DNA from: Sphaerotilus microaerophilus
GTDB taxonomy: Bacteria; Pseudomonadota; Gammaproteobacteria; Burkholderiales; Burkholderiaceae_C
DNA length: 64,000 nucleotides
Assembly (NCBI RefSeq): GCF_023734135.1
Contig: NZ_AP025730.1
Coordinates: 682,001-746,000, forward strand
Direction of reading: 5' to 3'
Shown here: piece by piece, positions 61,801 through 64,000 of the stretch
Layout: every line of letters starts with the position of its first letter
Numbering within the stretch: the first letter of the stretch is position 1
Position numbers and translations under genes: made by a program
The notes under the pieces: generated by a model
The model's input: the letters and a program-made list of their open reading frames with translations, nothing else
The model's database searches: none
Told to the model about the DNA's origin: nothing

Positions 61801-61929
61801 CCGGCGGGCAAGGCCGCCACCCGGCCGATGGCCGGCAAGCCCTGTCCCGAGTGCGGCAACGCCACCATGATCCACAAGGACGGGTGCGACTTCTGCACCA
61901 GCTGCGGCTACGTCGGCGCCTGCGGCTGA
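58888..61929 (+). CDS. nrdJ: Class II (B12-dependent) ribonucleotide reductase
   Basis: 1013 residues from MNELLGQDM, chosen for AGGA 8 nt upstream and the lack of coding character before it. It reduces ribonucleotides using adenosylcobalamin and so needs no oxygen. Seen: first redox Cys C108 (INCFVQP), the radical-site motif NPCAE (311-315), C323-C325 (YGCCCLGS) for the second redox Cys, and IAPTGTISL. The C-terminal third has two related TSCPD-like domains (about 705-805 and 825-940) and then a zinc ribbon (C986, C989, C1003, C1006, with C1000 and C1012 near by). Two NrdR boxes precede it; apt follows after 13 nt. Confidence 0.95.
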   Translation: MNELLGQDMPLFSADSQGVAPAAPRSASTLPPQPISAEVLIEKYAKGDETSVSAVRQRVAQALAAVEAPEQRAEWARRFLWAQERGFVPAGRIASAAGTTLSATLINCFVQPVGDSIAEAEDGFPGIYTALTEAAETMRRGGGVGYDFSRIRPQGAWVGSTQSHASGPVSYMRVFDRSCETVESAGARRGAQMGVLRCDHPDIETFIHAKDQGDLRNFNISVGVTDAFMEAVETDSEIELVHRAEPGAKQRAAGSYQRADGLWAYRKVRARDLWDQIMRSTYDHAEPGVLFLDRINNDNNLGYCETIAATNPCAEQPLPPYGCCCLGSVDLTHFVTRPFEADAGFDDAGFAEVCAVATRMLDNVLDATVWPLPAQQQEAANKRRVGLGFTGLGDTLIMLGLRYDTPAARDAARRISEVMRDAAYNASVELAKERGAFPLFNADLYLSRGSFASRLPAAVKERIREHGLRNSHLLSIAPTGTISLAFADNASNGIEPPFSWTYTRKKREADGSFKIYNVEDHAWRLYRHLKGPDAPLTDAFVTALEMSAEAHEAMVAAVAPCIDTAISKTVNVPADYPYEDFQHLYTVAWKSGLKGLATYRPNSILGSVLSVEPAKTEAPKAEEPKAAEPPPLTVQPAPLDDSNANQRLRLDRLPQPVLASLRWPKRPDMNAGNPAWSYMIQHPHGDFALFVGELPAEAGPDAGLFERNVPFEVWVNGAEQPRGLGALAKTLSLDMRANDPSWLKLKLDALATVAEERAFEMPFPPNGERRLFPGVVAATAAVIRWRCEQLGALQEGGSTPVLDAMFSRSEPRTGTDGTLAWAVDIDNPATGEQFTLTLKEVSLPTPDGGHVTRPCAIGFAGNYPRALDGLARLLSLDMRVIDPAWIGMKLRKLLNVGEPLGHFMAPVPGQRRQQVWPSTVAYVARLVLHRYAMLGVLDETGEPVNAMGVLAAPAEATEAVGSAGSAASATAPAGKAATRPMAGKPCPECGNATMIHKDGCDFCTSCGYVGACG

Positions 61930-61942
61930 GCGGACGGCAGCG

Positions 61943-62512
61943 ATGTCCTCCGCCCCGCGCGACCCCCTGATCAGCGACCCGGGCGCCTTCATCCGCGCCC
62001 ACATCCGCACCGTGCCCGACTGGCCCGAGGCGGGCGTGATGTTCCGCGACATCACCCCGCTGCTGGCCAACCCGAAGGTGTTCCGGGTGCTGATCGACCA
62101 GTTCGTGCACCGCTACTTCAGCCCCCGGCCGGACGTGGTGGCGGGGCTGGACGCGCGTGGCTTCATCATCGGCAGCGTGCTCGCCTACGAACTGGGCGTG
62201 AGCTTCGTGCCCATCCGCAAGAAGGGCAAGCTGCCCTTCACGACGGTCGAGGAAACCTACGAGCTGGAGTACGGCAGCGCCACGGTGGAGATCCACACCG
62301 ACGCCGTCAAGCCCGGTGACCGCGTGGTGCTGATCGACGACCTGATCGCCACCGGCGGCACCATGATGGCGGGGCGCCGCCTGCTGGAGCGCCTGGGCGC
62401 CCAGGTGATCGAAGGCGCCGCCATCGTCGACCTGCCCGAGCTGGGCGGCTCGCAGCGCCTGCGCGATAGCGGCCTGCCGCTGTTCACGCTGGTGGACTTC
62501 GAGGGGCACTGA
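61943..62512 (+). CDS. apt: Adenine phosphoribosyltransferase
   Basis: 189 residues. Purine salvage: adenine plus PRPP gives AMP. The N-terminus [17 protein letters not shown] and the PRPP loop [13 protein letters not shown] (about 127-139) are diagnostic. It lies 13 nt after nrdJ on the same strand, so NrdR may affect both, an uncommon pairing that still makes sense in nucleotide supply. Confidence 0.95.
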   Translation: MSSAPRDPLISDPGAFIRAHIRTVPDWPEAGVMFRDITPLLANPKVFRVLIDQFVHRYFSPRPDVVAGLDARGFIIGSVLAYELGVSFVPIRKKGKLPFTTVEETYELEYGSATVEIHTDAVKPGDRVVLIDDLIATGGTMMAGRRLLERLGAQVIEGAAIVDLPELGGSQRLRDSGLPLFTLVDFEGH

Positions 62513-62560
62513 GGCGGCTGGTCGGGCGTCGCCCCCCGACCCAGGTCCAGAAGGCCGTCG

Positions 62561-63163
62561 TCAGTCCACCGCCTGCGGCGCGGCGTCGCTGCCCACCTCG
62601 AAGCGGTACAGCCGCATCTCGCCCCCGCTGCCCCGGTCGAACTCCATCGCCGCGGCCAGCCCCTGGCGGGCCACCGCGAGGGCGTCGGGGCGCTCACCGC
62701 CCATCTGCCAGCCCGCATGCATCGCCCCCAGCGCGTAGGGCCGGCCGGTGCCGTTGGCCCAGAAGCGGCCGAAGTTCAGCACCTCCCGGTGGGCGTACAC
62801 GCCATAGATGCCACTGCCGTTGGCCACCAGGGCCGAGATGTGATTGGCCTCGTAGGGGTCGTCCGGCTGCTTCTTGGGGTTCAGGAAGAAGTCGTCCTTC
62901 AGCCGCTTGTGCACGCGGGTGAAGGTGTTGAACACCTCCTCGTTGCTGCCCAAGCGGCAGTCGTCACCCAGGCTGCGCAGCGCCTGGATCAGCGCGGTGT
63001 AGTGCGCCACGCTGCCGGTCAGCCCGATGCAGCTGTGGCCGACGAGAAAGAGCTTCGGGTTGTCGCCATAGGCGTGGCCCAGCCGGGCCTCCCCCTGCAT
63101 CAGCAGGGTCTCGGCGCCGATGACGATGCTGTCGGCACTGCGGACCGCAACCACGGTGGACAT
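62561..63163 (-). CDS. Proteasome-like Ntn hydrolase, probably BPH
   Basis: 200 residues. The N-terminus MSTVVAVRSADSIVIGAET aligns with HslV (MTTIVSVRR...GD) so that after Met removal Ser2 stands where HslV has its catalytic Thr. K37 (NPKLFLVG) fits the proteasome Lys33 and E18 the Asp17 position. GLTGSVAHYTALIQAL matches the G-x-x-G-x-x-A-D region of proteasome folds. The betaproteobacterial proteasome homologue BPH is HslV-derived, has no known unfoldase and includes Ser-type subfamilies; that fits this gene. No hslU is adjacent. AGGAG lies 8 nt upstream of ATG. HslV itself is excluded by length and neighbours. Confidence 0.68.
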   Translation of the reverse strand: MSTVVAVRSADSIVIGAETLLMQGEARLGHAYGDNPKLFLVGHSCIGLTGSVAHYTALIQALRSLGDDCRLGSNEEVFNTFTRVHKRLKDDFFLNPKKQPDDPYEANHISALVANGSGIYGVYAHREVLNFGRFWANGTGRPYALGAMHAGWQMGGERPDALAVARQGLAAAMEFDRGSGGEMRLYRFEVGSDAAPQAVD

Positions 63164-63335
63164 GCGTGCAACTCCTGGACAGGGCCCGCCGGGCAGGCCA
63201 ATGGATCACCCGCCGCCGCCGTTGGAACGGCAGGCGGCAGCACGAGGCTGGCAGCGTAACGCCGGTGCAGACCGGCAGAGGCCCGATCTGCCGGCCGGCG
63301 CAGACCTTGTTCGCGGGCCCGTGCATCGCGGCGGT

Positions 63336-64000
63336 TCAGGCACCCGCTCCTGCCAGCCGCTCGCGCAGCCAGCGGTGCCCCGCATCGCCATGCCAGCGCT
63401 CGTGCCAGCACTGGCGCACGTCGAAGTCGGGCAGGGCGATCGGGGGCTCGGCCTGTTGCAGCGGGAGGTTGGCCGCCCACTGCGACGACCACTGCGCCGC
63501 CACGCTGCGCGGCACGATGGCCAGCAGGTCGGTGCAGGCGACGATGGCCGGCAGGCTGAGGAAGTTCTGCACCCGCAGCGCGATGCGCTCGCCCAGGCCC
63601 TCGGCGCGCAGCGTGGCCTCGACGACGCCGTGGCCGGTACCCGCGGGCAGCACCACCGCGTGGGCGGCCTGGCCGAACGCGGCGCGTGACAGCCGCCCGG
63701 CCCCATCCAGCAGCGGGTGGTCGCGCCGGGCGATGACGATGTAGTGCTCGCGCAGCAGGCGCTGCTGGTACCACCCCGCGCCGCTGAACTCCGGCAGGTT
63801 GCCGATCGCCAGGTCCACCTCGCCGCTTTGCAGCGCGGCCTGCGGGTCGTGCTCCGGCATCGGCAGCGTGGCGAGCTTGACGCCCGGGGCCTGCTCGCGC
63901 AGTTGCGCCAGCAGGCGCGGCAGGAAAAAGGCCTCGCCCAGGTCGGAGATGTAGAGCGTGAAGCGCCGCTCGCTGGTCGCGGGGTCGAAGGCCGCCGGCC
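63336..64000 (-). CDS. LysR-family regulator, C-terminal part only
   Basis: The frame runs off the right edge, so the DNA-binding N-terminus is missing. The visible 221 residues are the effector-binding domain: FDPATSERRFTLYISDLGEAFFLPRLLAQL, then GEVDLAIGNLPEF, YIVIARRDHPLL and VPRSVAAQW. The FDPATS..F opening and DLAIG are typical of NahR/PnbR-like LysR proteins that respond to aromatic compounds. A 172 nt gap separates its stop from the BPH start. The target genes are not in the window. Confidence 0.88.
   Translation of the reverse strand, partial: PAAFDPATSERRFTLYISDLGEAFFLPRLLAQLREQAPGVKLATLPMPEHDPQAALQSGEVDLAIGNLPEFSGAGWYQQRLLREHYIVIARRDHPLLDGAGRLSRAAFGQAAHAVVLPAGTGHGVVEATLRAEGLGERIALRVQNFLSLPAIVACTDLLAIVPRSVAAQWSSQWAANLPLQQAEPPIALPDFDVRQCWHERWHGDAGHRWLRERLAGAGA

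Noticed and set aside
59125-62070. Minus-strand open frame of 981 codons opposite nrdJ
   Set aside because: nrdJ has complete catalytic motifs; the antisense reading has none.
62521-62540. GTCGGG/CCCGAC hairpin between apt and the BPH-like gene
   Set aside because: Six bp stem without U-run; common by chance at this GC content.

Overview
High-GC bacterial chromosome, most likely Burkholderiales (Betaproteobacteria). The pointers are a phasin gene flanked by two PhaR-type palindromes (polyhydroxybutyrate metabolism), an HslV-like Ntn hydrolase of the type known from betaproteobacteria (BPH), a pyrophosphate-type phosphofructokinase, a class II ribonucleotide reductase, NnrS and DUF445 proteins. 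The genus cannot be fixed from the sequence. The Sphaerotilus/Leptothrix/Rubrivivax group is my guess.

Positions 1-35440 are one open reading frame on the plus strand. It is open at the left edge, so at least 11,812 residues are visible. It encodes a gigantic RTX-type (Ca2+-binding nonapeptide) exoprotein. Its layout is: a G/S/T-rich linker and a beta-sandwich domain (1-460); a long RTX array with 195-204 bp higher-order units (470-6590); four identical 270 bp units (7091-8170); a 294 bp array (8200-12400); mixed RTX blocks with about fifteen copies of a 120-140 residue non-RTX module; a central cassette of FG-GAP/VCBS-like repeats and SbsA-type Ig-like domains (20279-26200); then more RTX with three ~1.05 kb superunits. 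The last copy of the recurring module forms the C-terminus.

Positions 35446-43056 look like the same operon. They hold an RTX exporter ABC ATPase, an HlyD-type membrane fusion protein, a TolC-type outer membrane protein and two GT4-like glycosyltransferases, with overlaps or gaps of -4 to 40 nt. The simple reading is type I secretion of the giant protein coupled to glycosylation of it or of a surface polymer.

Positions 43083-64000 are ordinary chromosomal genes in short units: DUF445 protein, peroxiredoxin, phasin with promoter, operators and terminator, an orphan NarL/FixJ response regulator, two small unknowns, a HIT protein, a DUF481 barrel, a small coiled-coil membrane protein, flavin reductase, PPi-PFK, a small unknown, PBP1C, NnrS, an SDR plus zinc alcohol dehydrogenase pair, two MIP18/DUF59-like proteins, NrdJ behind two NrdR boxes, Apt, a BPH-like proteasome homologue with serine in the nucleophile position, and the C-terminal part of a LysR regulator running off the right edge.
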